Assembly: GCA_948470475.1 (NCBI GenBank)
Contig: OX419337.1
Coordinates: forward strand, 733,501-797,500
Direction of reading: 5' to 3'
Origin: Galaxea fascicularis
Taxonomy: Eukaryota > Cnidaria > Anthozoa > Scleractinia > Euphylliidae
Length of the DNA stretch: 64,000 bases
Position numbers and translations under genes: made by a program
Part shown: piece by piece, positions 1 through 12,629 of the stretch
How the letters are laid out: each line of letters begins with the position of its first letter
Numbering within the stretch: position 1 is the first letter of the stretch
The notes under the pieces: generated by a model
What the model saw: the letters and a program-made list of their open reading frames with translations, nothing else
What the model was told of the DNA's origin: nothing
Database searches by the model: none

Positions 1-629
1 GGTAAGTTTTATTCAAAGTTCTGACATAAACAGCAAATCATTGAAGTTACACGTGCAGTGTGTGTGCCCCACTTCTTCTACCCTGTTCTTTTACATTTTC
101 TACTATTTTGTCCTGACTACTTCCCTTTTTCACATTGTTCCACACCTGATAATTAAGTTATTTCACTCCCCCACAGCTGCCCTGTTAAATCACCCTTTTC
201 CTCCCCTGCCCTCTGTACTTCCCCAGCCCTATTCCCCCAGAATCCTACCCCCTACCCCCTACCCCCTATCCCCCACTTTTGTGATTTGGTATCGTTGTAT
301 ATTGGCCAATTTAATAATTTTTTACACATTTTGAACATAATTTAGCTCTTTTGAACAATTTAAAATACTAGATTTTAATGTTTGTTGAATAGTTTAGATT
401 TTCTTTTAGGGAGTTTGTTCTAGATGACGACTTAGCGTCCAGGGATTTCACTTAATATTGAGTTACCGAAGATTCCCTGCTACTTTTCTAGAAGAACACC
501 TTATTGACTACTGCTATCCCACAACATCTGGAATCCCCTACTACTTTTTGGATATCAAAGCATACTTCAAACTTTAGTGTCAGTCATAAAACACTGGTCT
601 ATGATTTGACAAGTCTTCTTTTACCGCAG
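1..629 (+). other. STT3A: STT3A intron, 3' part
   Basis: The window opens with g/gtaagt, a consensus splice donor, so base 1 may be the last base of an upstream STT3A exon. The stretch ends in a pyrimidine-rich tract and an AG at 628-629. It contains a short C-rich tandem (about 247-275) and no convincing coding sequence. Confidence 0.6.
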
Positions 630-3600
630 GCATTTGGTGTTTTTGGTCTGTGCCAGATCCATGCATTTGTTGATTACGTCCGTGCACGCATGCCAAGAGA
701 ACACTTCCAACTCCTTTTCAAGACCATGGTGCTGGTCGCAGCAGTTGGTGTTAGCACTGTGGGTGGCATTCTCACATTCACTGGTAAAATCTCTCCCTGG
801 ACAGGCCGTTTCTACTCTCTGCTGGATCCATCGTACGCCAAGAATAACATTCCTATCATTGCCTCAGTCTCAGAACATCAGCCGACAACGTGGTCTTCAT
901 TCTATTTTGATCTGCAGCTCATGGTGTTTATGTTTCCTGTTGGCCTGTACTACTGCTTTTACAAGCTGACTGATGCAAATATTTTTATTATCATGTATGG
1001 TGTTACCAGCATTTATTTTGCTGTAAGTGGAGATGGGTTATTTTATACAATACGCTGAATTCTGTGTATATTGCAGTCAAAGACATGCATGGATGATGTT
1101 TCTTTTATTATCTTTCTTGACGTTTGAAAAATGTGAATGTTTATCCCAGACTGGTTATGGTTACTGAAGCTGTTGAAAGTACAAAACCAGAAAGAACCTC
1201 TTCCACTCCCCTCCCCCCTCCCCCCCTCCCCCCCCCACTCCCCCACAACAAAAAAAGATAGAGTACTCTGGAAACCAACAGTGGTGTGAACAGTATAGTG
1301 CTCCTATTTTGACTAAAATAAACAGATTCTCTATTGCATTCCAGATAGTATTATGTAATGCATCTCAGATCTCGGGAGAGGTCAGAATGTAGTAAAAAAT
1401 ATCAGTGGAGTTCACTGGTGGCTTGTGTGGCCCAATTTTTTTTCTTACCAGATTTCGGTATCATTTGGGATTAACTAGTGAACAAGCGCATAGCAACTTG
1501 GAATGAGTCAATCTCTTTGTTTTATAGACCTAATACTGTTGATCCCTGAAGATTGTAAGAAAATGCCTACTCTAACTGGGGTCCCTGTAAAATGAAAGTA
1601 CAGCATAACCAATAATATTCTAGAATAAACTTTTACAGTAGTGTACATGATTTCACTATGCTCTGATTAGCTGTTATTGCTTCACATAGATTTGAGATTT
1701 TTTATTAACTTATTTCAGGGTGTGATGGTTCGTTTGATGTTGGTGTTGGCTCCTGTGGCTTGTATTTTATCAGGAATAAGTGTATCCACTGTGCTTACTA
1801 CCTACATGAAGGTAAAGTGTCTCACCCGACAACGATTAACTTTACAGTCAAGCATCTACAACGACAACAACAGCGAAGTTTATTTATAACTCCATCTAGA
1901 CTGTTCACAGTCCTCTATTTTTCCGTCAGATCGTCGTGATCGAGCGCTTCTTACCGTTAATGGCGGCCGTCTTGATTTTCAAATGTACCGTGTCAACGGG
2001 CGTCGGGGATTATATATCTCTAGGGGGAGGGGGGGGGACAAGAACAATTTTTCTCGCTTCCTCCCAAACTGTCCCCCGCCCCCTAAGTAGATTTGACACT
2101 CTTCTCGCCTCGACGGCAAGACTCGACCTCCACGATCTCACGGAAAAATAAATGACTGTGAGCAGTCTAATTTTTACTTTTAACAAACAACTTTACTCTT
2201 AGTCTCAGTCTCTTTTTAAGTGGGAGCTCTACTTTTCTTAGGTTTTTGTGGCAGACAGTTTTTATGCATAGTGTCGTGTTTGAACTCTCAAATCAAGCAT
2301 GTCTTTGGAGCAAGCGAAAACTTTTGTGATATCAGAAAGTAAACCTGACGATGTTCAGTTCAATGGAAATTTGTACCGTAAGATTTTATTAAAAATAAAC
2401 AGAGCTAACAATTACAGAAATATATAACTACCCGCGAATAGCTTTAGCTAATCGAGGCGGGAAGGTACATGGCATAACTAATTATGGTGCTAGTGTACTT
2501 CACAGGGAAAGACATAGGATATGCCGCTACAGTAATAAATAATTGCCACAAAATAAAACGCAACGGAGCATTACCTAAAATTCTTTAAATTGCGATTTCA
2601 GTTACAGCGGCATGTCAAGTGCCAACCTCACAGGTGAAAAAGTTCTTTTGTAGAAATACAATGAAAAAAAAAACAGGTAAAACATTTGAAACATATGTTC
2701 TCTTTTCTCAGAATTTGGATGTTTCCCGTCGTGACCGCAAGACAACAAAGAAGGTAGATCCAACTTACCCGATCAAGAATGAAGTTGCCACAGCTATGGT
2801 TGGACTGATGTCCTTACTTCTCGTTACCTACACATTTCACTGTACTTGGGTCACTTCTGAAGCCTACTCTTCGCCATCAATCGTGCTCTCCGCCAAGCAA
2901 CACGATGGCTCTCGGGTCATCTTCGACGATTTCCGCGAAGCTTACTACTGGCTCCGACAAAACACTCCTGAGGTAGGGTAATCAGACTATGTTGAATCAT
3001 TCGTAGGACCTGTAGTATTACGACGGATGAAATAACTATTCCGAATAGAATCATGGAAAAAGTATACAGAAATTGTAACTGAGTCTATGCAGTCTGAAGA
3101 ACTGAAACTTAGAGTTTGTTTAGTGTATTGCTTTGGCAGATGAAAATGCAACTATTGATTTTCCTTGTTGTGTGAATTTTTTTTGACACGCTAACGTATT
3201 CATGCTGAAATTTTCAGGACTCGAAAGTGATGTCATGGTGGGATTACGGCTATCAGATAACAGCTATGGCCAATCGAACGATATTAGTGGACAATAACAC
3301 TTGGAACAACACGCACATCTCCAGGGTGGGACAGGTAAGCTCGTGTGCTGATCACTTCGTGGATGAATCAGGCCGTCTGGTGTTCTCTGGTCTTTTGTTT
3401 ATCAAATAGTTTGCAGTGCGTGTGTACTCAGAAAACACACAGATGACGTCAAAACGTGACAACAAAGATGACGAGTAGCGTGACTGATAGTCGTGCCTCG
3501 TTTTGACGTGTTCCGTGCGTTCTCAGAATACATGTGCACTGACAAATAGAATCTATTTGTTTTATACAGTTTTTTCTTTCACTCGTGGCGTCATTCGTAC

Positions 3601-6600
3601 GTCTATACTTCAATCGCAAACTCCAAGAGCAATCAAAACGCGAGTTTTATACCGTTCTTTGTATGAATTTGAAATAATATGAGGTTTTTCTTTGACGTAA
3701 AACGAACTGTCATGCTAAGAACGACAGAAATGCAAACTGTTTTTTTGCGGTCCATATCTAGTACCTACAATTCTGTATCACGTGGTTTGTAGGTCTCGCT
3801 TGTGGACGACACAAAAGCTTTCACTCCAAGTCTTGAGTCCTCATGTGATTTTGTTCATTTGGTCACTTGGTTGAAGGCAACATTCGCTTTTTTAAGCAGT
3901 CAAGGTAGCAAGATATAAGAGCTTGTCGGTAACGGTAATATTTCATTTTATGTTGGCTGTTGCAGGCAATGGCGTCAAGTGAGGACAGGGCGTATGAAAT
4001 CATGCGAGAGCTGGACGTGAATTATGTGTTGGTGATATTTGGTGGTTTGACGGGGTATGCCTCGGATGGTGAGTGCACGATCGCCTGTTGGACAAACTGT
4101 TGATTTGAGGGTACCGCGCTCCATCTAAAGCTGTTTCTAGCACGCCGGCTTAACACTGAAAACTGTTGAGTTGCAAACAACTGTGTTGCACTTCAGCGCA
4201 TGTTTTGTCGCAAGACCTATCGGCTTTATGATTGGAACATCGGAGAACGGAAATGCCGTTGAATCGTTGAGTTTTTTCTTCTTTTTTTTTTTACCGTTGT
4301 GTGTTTATCAGCTTCTTACCTAAAATCTTCTCTTGATTTAGATATCAACAAGTTTCTGTGGATGGTACGTATTGGTGGTAGCACGGAGAAGGGTCAGCAC
4401 ATCAAGGAACATGATTACTACACCTCCACTGGCGAGTTCCGTATTGACAAGGGAGGCTCCCAGGTCCTACTCAACTGCCTGATGTACAAAATGTGCTACT
4501 ATCGCTTTGGCTCTGTTTACACTGAGCAGGGTGGGTTGAAGTCTTGTCTATCACTACCTAACCCCCCTCCCTCCCCTCCCTGGTACAGATCTTGTTTTTC
4601 TTTCGCCAGTTACCTCGGTTGAAGCCCTTAAGATTGTTGTCTGATTGTTGTGACTTTGTTTTTTTGTTTTTGTTTTTGTTTTTGTAGGAAAACCCACTGG
4701 TTATGATCGTGTGCGCAACGCTGAAATCGGAAACAAGGTAACTGATTTCTTTTTAATTTCAGTTTAGTACGTTTTTCTTATAAACGACAACAAAGGACAA
4801 AAATAGGCAGTCAACGACTGCGTGTAGCTACTGCTTATGTTTTTTCTTATACATGCGAGAGGGATGCGAAACTAGGAAACCCCACGGTCAGTCATGAGTC
4901 TTTATCTCATGTGCTAAGAGTCACGCGAGTCACGCAAGCTGTCGCAACTCGCGTTATGCTTTACCATAAAAATAATGTTAACGGCGAATTCACACTTGTG
5001 GTCGAGTGGGTTCTACTAAAGGTAAAAAGCCCTTTCGAAATTGTGCTTAAGACTAAAAATTACCAGTTTACGAAACAAAAACTTTTTCCTACGCGCAAAC
5101 TAAACATGAAGGGGGAAAAGGCTTGACAGTACTAAAAATAGATCGACCCCCTACGTGACTCAGACGCTCAAAAATTTGTATGAGCGGGATGTGTTTTGGA
5201 AGAGAAAAATAAGCGAAAGCGGTACAACAACGAGGTGAAATCGTTGAACGAGCTTTAATTATAATAAATAAAAGGTCATACTTTCGTTGTGGGGTGCAAT
5301 CTTAGATCTGGATATCCAGAAATTGTCCTTAAATCCGTAAATTATTCGAAGCGCCTACCGAAATCCGATTGTCTCCGTCTCACCTGGTGTACGACGAAAT
5401 AGAATCCGACCAGTCCGACTTGTTCCTCAAAACATGATGTACTTTAATTTTGGACTAAAAGGTATTAATTGTATGTGTCTCATGTGACTAAGATGTGCTG
5501 CTCTCTGTATTGGAGAAGATGTAAAAATCTGTCCAATTCACATTGAATTTCCAAATATAACATGCTGGTATCAACAGACACTGAGCAAATTTTTTTTGGC
5601 CTTCCGTGAAACCTTGACATATATTTATTTGCGTAGTTCGTAAGAACACAAACTATTGTGCAGAGTAGATAGTCTTTAGCTGATTTGATTCCTGTAGCTT
5701 TCCGGGATTTCTGAATCACGTAAACAACTAAACGTCGTTTGTTTCTTTCATCCGAAAGAAACCATAAACGATGCGCGTTGTAGGTGTGCTTCTCTTTTAG
5801 CCATTCACAGCTCCAATGAAATATTCGGCACTAAAATATTTCGAGACTTACCCTGCTAGCAAAGGATTGGATAAAAACACTAACGAAAGCAGGGTAACCG
5901 CAAGCAAGGTGTTAACGTTTGAGAGTTTGTAATCTTTAGAGACAACAAAATCGCCGCTATTTTCCAATTCTTTGCATTTTAACCCACGCATCAGCCGATT
6001 GAATACATAATTCCCAGTTTTCTCTTCGACATCAAGCTGGATATTCCATGTTTCCGCGAAAAAGTAGTTAAAGGCACATTTGCAAGCTTACCGACGCGAC
6101 GCAACCCTGCTATACAAAATTCTCGAACAGACCATGCCGCGAGTTGTTTGTTTGTCTTCACTGGGGGTGAAACTCTGTGACGTCATTAGTGCAAAATCGA
6201 CTCTATCCATCAAACTGATAGCATTGTAGCTACTCGCTCATGCGCAGTAGCTACAAAAAAGCTACCATAAATATTGTTTGTCTTCAAACCAATCGCAGCT
6301 CAGAGCGGGAAACCTTAACTTTTGGCGGGAAGCGCTGAGAAAACATGGAAACTTAAACAAAGCGCGCGAAACCTTGTGACTGTTTGCAATTGTGGGTAAA
6401 AAGGGTAACACTTATGCCAGCAAACGCTGGAAACTTGTCGCGTTGCCTCTAACCGTGTGTCAGGTGACTCTTACATGTTGCGCTGGAAAAAAAACCGAAT
6501 TTGATCAATTGAAGGCTAAGCGCGTTGGACCTATTACGTCGCAAAAGCAAGAACCAAAGGCACTACATAATTGCAATAAAATGTGCTCGACCATTTATTT

Positions 6601-6731
6601 TAATCACTGAAAAATGTGCGATTTTTGCCTCCCAGGAATTCGAGCTTGACGTGTTAGAGGAAGCTTACACCACCGAGCACTGGCTTGTCAGAATCTACAA
6701 AGTAAAAGACCTGGAAAACAGAGGCTCATAA
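630..6731 (+). CDS. STT3A: STT3A, oligosaccharyltransferase catalytic subunit (3' exons, partial)
   Basis: STT3A transfers the dolichol-linked oligosaccharide to Asn in N-X-S/T sequons in the ER lumen, as part of the translocon-bound OST complex. Eight coding exons can be read with matching phases: 630-1022, 1719-1811, 2712-2972, 3218-3334, 3966-4068, 4342-4530, 4688-4737 and 6636-6731 (stop TAA 6729-6731). Visible landmarks are [10 protein letters not shown] in the first exon, several membrane segments, the catalytic WWDYGYQ motif in the 3218 exon followed by [11 protein letters not shown], and a C-terminus ending VKDLENRGS. This short C-terminus, without the long basic tail typical of STT3B, assigns it to the STT3A paralogue. 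The N-terminal half (first luminal loop and most transmembrane helices) lies upstream of the window. The last intron is 1.9 kb. The gene faces the Hint-domain gene tail-to-tail. Confidence 0.96.
1200..1242. repeat. C-rich low-complexity tract in an STT3A intron
   Basis: Nearly pure runs of C broken by single T or A bases. It could form a G-quadruplex on the minus strand but looks like simple sequence. Confidence 0.7.
1894..2171. repeat. MITE-like inverted repeat in an STT3A intron
   Basis: The two ends are imperfect reverse complements over about 50 bp, starting CTAGACTG-TCACAGTC and ending GACTGTGAGCAGTCTA, around a roughly 180-bp centre with a G-run. This is the shape of a non-autonomous DNA transposon. 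No transposase is inside it. Confidence 0.65.
3414..3541. repeat. Short foldback element in an STT3A intron
   Basis: CAGTGCGTGTGTACTCAG at the left matches, imperfectly and inverted, CTCAGAATACATGTGCACTG at the right. ACGTCAAAACG-like segments lie inside both arms. Probably a small MITE. Confidence 0.5.
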
Positions 6732-6834
6732 AGTTCACAAGCCGTTTTTTTTTTTATACTAGAAATGTATAAGATGGCAATGTATCTGAAAATTTCAAGT
6801 GCAGTAGCTGTCAGGCAGTGTTCAGCAACAAGTG

Positions 6835-6840
6835 AATAAA
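6835..6840 (+). terminator. STT3A: STT3A poly(A) signal AATAAA
   Basis: A canonical AATAAA lies about 100 bases after the STT3A stop codon, giving a short 3' UTR. Confidence 0.7.
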
Positions 6841-7573
6841 AATGTAAATTTAGGAATCTTGCCGTCTTTGGTAAATGTATATCTGCCAATTCATACGCCT
6901 TAGGCGTGAGTCTGATGCCTCCGGATTGATAACTTCGATCTCACGCCAACTCACGCCTACGAGACCAATTTCTCACGCCTGGTTGAATAAATGTGAGCTA
7001 TTATAGCCTAACTGACACACTTTCCATAAATATGTAAACTCAAACCAGTGCAAGAAACGGAAAGTCCATGTAAAACGAGTAAATGGCGATACTTTTCCTG
7101 AAAACAATGGGAACGAGGTCGTGTTCAGCGAAAACACGAAAATCTTCGGAATTGTGTTCGGTCGTGTTCGTACGTCTTCTGACGTCTTCGGATATGGTCG
7201 TGTCGTCTTCGAAAATCTTGGCACTCTCAGGATAAAATGTCACGCTTTTGCGTCAGTGAAAGTTAGCAGGTACATAGATGTGGCCGAAAGGTAGACGATT
7301 CCACAGGGGTTTAAAATAGAAATCTTCCCTCAGTTGTCTTATTACTCCCTTATTCCCTCAATTACCCTGACGATTCAAATGAAAGCTTCTGAGCGGTTGT
7401 AAGTTGTTTTTGTATATGAAAGTTGTATATGAAATCCCAAAGTATTACCATTCAAGTGGAATCTATTTAGCAGCACTTCCCTGTGGTGCTGTTTGTTTTC
7501 TTGCACAAGGTGGCTTGAACTTTCGAGTCAGGGTAGCACTCCATGGAGTGACAGTGCCAAACTTTCTCCAGTG
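6841..7573. other. Intergenic region between convergent STT3A and Hint gene
   Basis: No gene is seen. About 6890-6985 holds several direct and inverted copies of a cacgcct/aggcgtg word. About 7100-7240 is rich in tcttcg and tcgtg words and reads open on the minus strand in two frames, which looks like repeat-derived sequence. The 3' UTR of the minus-strand Hint gene must end here, but I see no canonical poly(A) signal. Confidence 0.5.
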
Positions 7574-9430
7574 CTAAACGAACGCACCTGTCAGCGCCAT
7601 CAGTGCTAAAGCGTACCATGAAATCCCATCCATCTCTGGAGATGTGACCTTCAACCTCCCGCCTATCAGACCGGTCAGTCGTTTCCAGACTCTTAACGGT
7701 GCCATTGCCAAGTGCGCGGTATCATGGGAAGGCCATTGCGCGTAACACGACACTAAAACGCCATCAACAAACAGCGTGCCTTGTGCGGTTAAGGGAGCAT
7801 AAATACCTGTCTCGGTTACCATGGTGATTCCGGTCACTGCTTTGTATTCAGAGGCACTCCCATTCGAAATGTACAACAAATCACCTAGTTTAACTTCAGA
7901 AGCAAACACTTCAGAAAACAAGGGCGAAGAAGTTTTCTTTCTGAAAATCAAATGCTGTGCTGACAGGATTAAGGCTTTTCCTCCACTGATCTCAAGTTTG
8001 TAAAATATTGCGCGCATTCTTGTTTCCTTGTGTAGAAATGCGATCACTTCACTGTTAGCCGTTTCTCCATTCGTTCCCAGTGTCTGTACTCTGTCACCAA
8101 CACGCAACTGCCTCATACTGACGCTTGCACCAGACTCCAGGGTCACACGGGACACGGCAGGAAAACACAGACTACGGGGCATTTCACAGGTTGGACAATG
8201 CAGGTCTAGAAAAGAAAATGGCATAAATAGCAGAACTTAATGGTTACACAACTTGGGAAAATAGCGTTCAGTCCCTAGAGTTAGTTGAAAAATCGAATGA
8301 CAGTTAATGGAAACGAAACGCATGGGTTCCAGTGTTTTCTTTATTTAAACAATAGTCATAATATAATCACATATTGTTAGTATCTTATGGAGTTGTTACT
8401 GACTTGCAGGTAATTACGTAATGCAGCGTTATGACTGCGACGCGTTTTTATTTATTTTATTTTATTTTACTCAATATTTTATCAGGAACGTCCAATTTAG
8501 CCAGGGCTAGTTTAAATGGGTCCTGTTTTAATGAACTATTAACTCGCGATCAGGCGTTCTTTTTTGGGGCGGGCGCGAAGGTCGGCTGGTAGGGGACTTT
8601 TGTTCAAGCGCTAAGAGAACACCAAATCTAATCACAGGTAAAAACTCTTTAGGAAGAATATGCTACTGCTGCTCACACCAGACTGATACCGGTGTTGGTG
8701 GGAAACACGCAAAGCGACTTGACAGACACTAGCAGTCACGTTCATTCAAACATGATTATCTTCAGACTTTCAGCAATAACGATGTACGCATTATCCTTAC
8801 CATAATCGCTAAATCTATACACAAAATTTGCGCCAGACTTTCCAACGCCATCTTGGCAGTCTACCGATATTCCGTCCCGTCCATAGGTTTCCTCGGCTTG
8901 AGCACCACTCCAACACTCTGTATAAAATTGGATCCCAAAGATCTTGAATCCCCTTTCTCTCGCTATTTCCGCGCATGCTCTGATGGTTTTGTTGGTATCT
9001 TCACTACTGATAGTGTTTCGAAAGTCGGCTATAAGTTCGGGAAGTGGTCGTGGTTTTACGTAAGAATCTCGATAACAACCGACAGGCTCGATTGTCCACG
9101 AACTTGCTGGAGGGACAAGTAATTGTAAATGTTAATATCGTAAATTTAGTACAAAGGACCTGGAGCCAAACACGGGAGGGTACAGGTGGAATGTCCTCGA
9201 ATTGTAATCAAACACACTTCTCGTCAACCCAGAGTCCTTGGGCCACATTCACGAAGCCCTCCTAAGTTAAGATGTCGTTTAAGTATTGTTTTCTCACAAC
9301 TGTTAAAGAACCCACATACTGATCGCAAAGAGTAGGGGACATAGTGCCCCGTGTGGTGGTTTATTCACTTAGTCTGTTCTGGGGGCACCTGTGTATCATA
9401 CTACTCTCTCTTATAAGATTGTGATTATAT

Positions 9431-9474
<44 letters not shown>

Positions 9475-9786
9475 AGATCATTGCGTCATGGTAATGCGCT
9501 ATAGAAATTGATAAACTTTACTTTACTTTATAGTCCATTGTTTTGATATGCTTGAAAACAATACTTAGGAGACATCTTAACTTGGGCGGGGGGGGGGGGG
9601 CTTCGTAAACCTGGCCCATGGACGATATTGTCTCACGAAGTAGAAGATTGCGACACTTTTCGTTATACGCGCCAGTGACAAAACTAATAAATAAACTAAC
9701 GATAAAGCTGCTAAGAAACGGTAAAGCGGTAAACGGTAAACGGTAAACGGTAAAGCTGCTAAGAACGTCAATATTTTTCAAGACTC

Positions 9787-9844
<58 letters not shown>

Positions 9845-11572
9845 TAATTGTAGCAAAGTTAACCCAAGAGACCTCCCTTCCCCCCTCCCCCCTTCCTGAA
9901 GTGATATTCAGGGAGGTCTTTTAAAAATAAAAGTGCCAGATAATGAACAACATGAAAGAAATAGAAGTTACAAACAATTAGCTAAAAAGGTACTAGTAAA
10001 CATAAACAAATGAAAAATATGAAAGTCGTGATGCTGTTTGAGTTTCTTATAGACAGCTCTAAATTGTTTCAGTCTGTCACAGTGTGATAGTGTGTTCTTT
10101 GCCTTCTCCAGTTCATTCTAACACGGGGCAATCTCAGGTTATGTCTTTGTCTTGTATTGTAGACTTTTTGTGGTCGTGAACTATGGTTTTTGTTAGAACC
10201 GTCAACACAGGATCGATTGTTTAAACGCTGATTTTTGTCTCATTCTTCTCGACAAATGCTATTTACAGATAAGTATAATTTCAGAGTTGAACAAAGAGTC
10301 TCCAGCAATCTGATTGGTTGAGCTATTCCTTGTAAAATAAAGAATAGTCTCCATATTCACCACATAAGGCGGTAAATATAAAGCGAAACAAAATGGCCCC
10401 GCAGGCGCATATAACCTTTACACCAGAACGGGCTCCTGAATGTGCCGATTACTGATTTCTCTGGCGTTGTTCAGCTCTGAAATTATACTTAAACAATTAT
10501 TCGCCTCAGACTCAGTGAATATTGTCGAATAATTACTCATTATAATCCATTGAATATTTTCACCCGCACGCGATTGGTCTAAATGCATCACGGAACTGAA
10601 TATGCGCCAGCTAAAACTAGGGAATATACCATGATATTTTTCGCGCCAAATGGAGACCATTGTTTTGTATGTTAACTTCACCTTCGGCGAATAATTGTTA
10701 ATTTTAAGAAAGAATGATTAAAGACTGTGTCACATATACAATAGTTAACTTTACTGTTTGATGTGTTTGTAGCAGTCGCGTCTCCAAGTTTAAATGTGTC
10801 TGTAGGAGTTCGAGAAGACGTCGCATAACTGTTGCTTGACCATTCATGTAAAGACGTGTTACCCTGGAGAACAGGCGTGGTCCCAGGAAGTCCCGTGTCA
10901 GTTGAAGTTGTGGTAGACGTCGTTGAATTGGTGCTGGGCGATTTACCTGAGGTTATGTTCCCTTGGGGGACAGGAGTGGATGTTGTCGTTGAGGGATGCC
11001 CAAGTGGCGTGGGATGATTTATACTGGATGGATGTGGCCAAGGCAACGGTGTTTCAACCAGGCCAGAAGAACTAGGCTTGGGACTAGGCCCTGGAGTGCT
11101 CATGTTCAGTGGCTGTGGGACTGGACCTGGTATTTCACCTCACGATGGCAAAAGAATCAAAATAGAGCGCCTTTCAACTGAGAGTCGTAAAACCAAAACC
11201 AAAGTAACCACCCTAACCAATAACAGCAGACACAAACAGTGCAATGAGCCAATCAGAATACAAAGCAATTCCATGTAGCCGGCGCAAACCGCGGGAAATT
11301 TGGTTGTGCAAGTCCTGATTGGTTTGGGTTTGTTTCTCATTGGATGAAAAAGTGGCGCGGCGCGAGTTTTGTTGGCCAATCACAGAGCGAAGCATTGAAA
11401 ACTGCTATAACACTGCAGAATAACAGACAGAAAGGTTTATGCTCGAAACTATAACCATTCTTAAGGATAATAACTTTTTGTACAGATGTAGGAATGTTGA
11501 CTCACCTCTAACTCCTGTTATGAAGATCCAGAAAAGAACTGGGAGGAGACGTAAACGGGCACTCATTTTCAT
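7574..11572 (-). CDS. Secreted mucin-like / Cys-module / Hedgehog-type Hint (hog) protein
   Basis: Four minus-strand exons join in phase into a 462-residue protein: 11572-11506, 11138-10755, 9106-8801 and 8205-7574. Residues 1-23 are a signal peptide whose first residues are MKMSARLRLLPVLFWIF. Residues about 24-150 are rich in Ser, Thr and Pro with Asn sequons, like a glycosylated mucin linker. Residues about 155-252 form a module with four Cys (VGCYRDS, IRACAE, TECWSG, VDCQDG), of a kind recurrent in cnidarian secreted proteins; I cannot assign a Pfam name. Residues 253-462 are a Hint/hog domain: candidate nucleophile Cys266 (CFP), SAQH ending at His337 (equivalent of the TxxH block), and the hog signature SCYAQWPSH...AH...APLR at about 405-424. 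Hint domains cleave themselves by an N-to-S acyl shift; whether sterol is attached here is unknown. The Hedgehog signalling domain is absent. The usual G before the catalytic Cys is Leu here. Confidence 0.88.
9236..9621. repeat. Foldback element carrying a SINE-like core
   Basis: Arms 9236-9294 and 9551-9621 are near reverse complements (gggcca...cgaagcc...ctaagttaagatgtc). The centre, about 9300-9535 (+), has the block GAACCCACATACTGATCG followed by AGAGTAGGGG, and a tail containing gtaaagcgcatta and tggtaatgcgctatag. The same block occurs in the SINEs near 53.2 and 56.5 kb. It lies in an intron of the Hint gene and appears to be a SINE fragment inside a MITE. Confidence 0.55.
9721..9851. 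repeat. CGGTAAA short tandem and (AAT)n microsatellite
   Basis: About five CGGTAAA heptamers lie at 9725-9755, followed by roughly 20 AAT trinucleotides at 9787-9851. Simple sequence within an intron. Confidence 0.85.
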
Positions 11573-11739
11573 CTTTACTGTTGATGTAACGGGAGGAAAC
11601 ATAAAATCTATGGTCAAAACCGCATACGGAACAGAAATTTTTGAAAAGTTGTCCGACCCAGCTTTTATGTTCCAGTATCTTTTCCTAAAGCTCCAAATTG
11701 AAAAAAAAAAAACAGAAATTAAGCTTTGCCCTGAAGAAA

Positions 11740-12440
11740 ACTTTACTCGATCGAAAATCTCAACCATCAAAACTCTCGGAATCTGGTTATCAACGGACCC
11801 AGAATCTACAGGTAACAGAAACTATTTGGAAAAAAAAAGTATAAACATTGCGCATCTGTCTCGGATGCTGGTCATTGCGTAGACTTAACCTTATTCCGCA
11901 AAATTACAGCCCTTAAATGCTTGGCTACCTCTCAAAAATAATTCAATTCTTGCCATGCGCCACTCCAATCCAACCCTAAATGCTAAAACACTAGGCGGAC
12001 ACGAACACACTTGAGGCAAAATGTTCAAGAAGCATTTAATCAATAGATTTCACTTCAGATTATTCCATCAAACTTTAACTACAAATGTATCCTTTAGTTA
12101 AAATGGGTTCAAGGAAGACGCAAGCTACGCCTTTTGTCACAGTGAACCAGAGGATTTACCACATATGTTATGGTTCTGCAAAATGAACGAATGTTTTTTG
12201 AAGAACATTATTTCGTTGCTAAAAGCATAACAACTCATTTATGTCTCTCCAGACTACACTCTAGACATTTCAACTGCCTTAGGTCTGAGGCCCAATTCCT
12301 TGGAATTCGAAACCGAAGCAAAACTGTCTGACTAAACTCCTTACTAGCGAGATATTTTGTCTCAGTCGGAGCAAACCAAAGAATCCAATAATTGAAAATT
12401 GTTCATGCCTTAAAAAACAATGCAAAATTAAAAGGTAGCG
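11740..12440 (+). mobile_element. Decayed non-LTR retrotransposon 3' fragment
   Basis: Conceptual translation in shifting frames gives a reverse-transcriptase thumb-like run (KTLGIWLSTDPEST, then LFRKITALKCLATS). About 12110-12190 resembles the zinc-binding region seen C-terminal to many non-LTR RTs (AFCHSEPEDLPHMLWFCK). Frameshifts and stops make it inactive. It begins just upstream of, and opposite to, the Hint gene. Confidence 0.6.
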
Positions 12441-12629
12441 GAATCCTTGTCTCTTGAATAAGATTATTATTAATTCCAGGTTAACTTTTATATATTTTCC
12501 GGCTGTTGCTCCTTGTCCACTCTGAGTTGCATAGTTTCATCCCTTTCACTATTCTGACTTAAGTGTATCAGCAAAGATTATTTTAGAATTCTAACGTTCT
12601 TTCTATGATCTACACTTCTTTTACTTCTT

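Noticed and set aside
5480..5719. Minus-strand 79-codon frame in the last STT3A intron
   Set aside because: No recognisable motif, no splice partner, and located in repeat-like intron sequence.
8853..9265. Plus-strand open frames of 89 and 73 codons
   Set aside because: They are antisense to the in-phase third exon of the Hint gene, which explains the conserved sequence.
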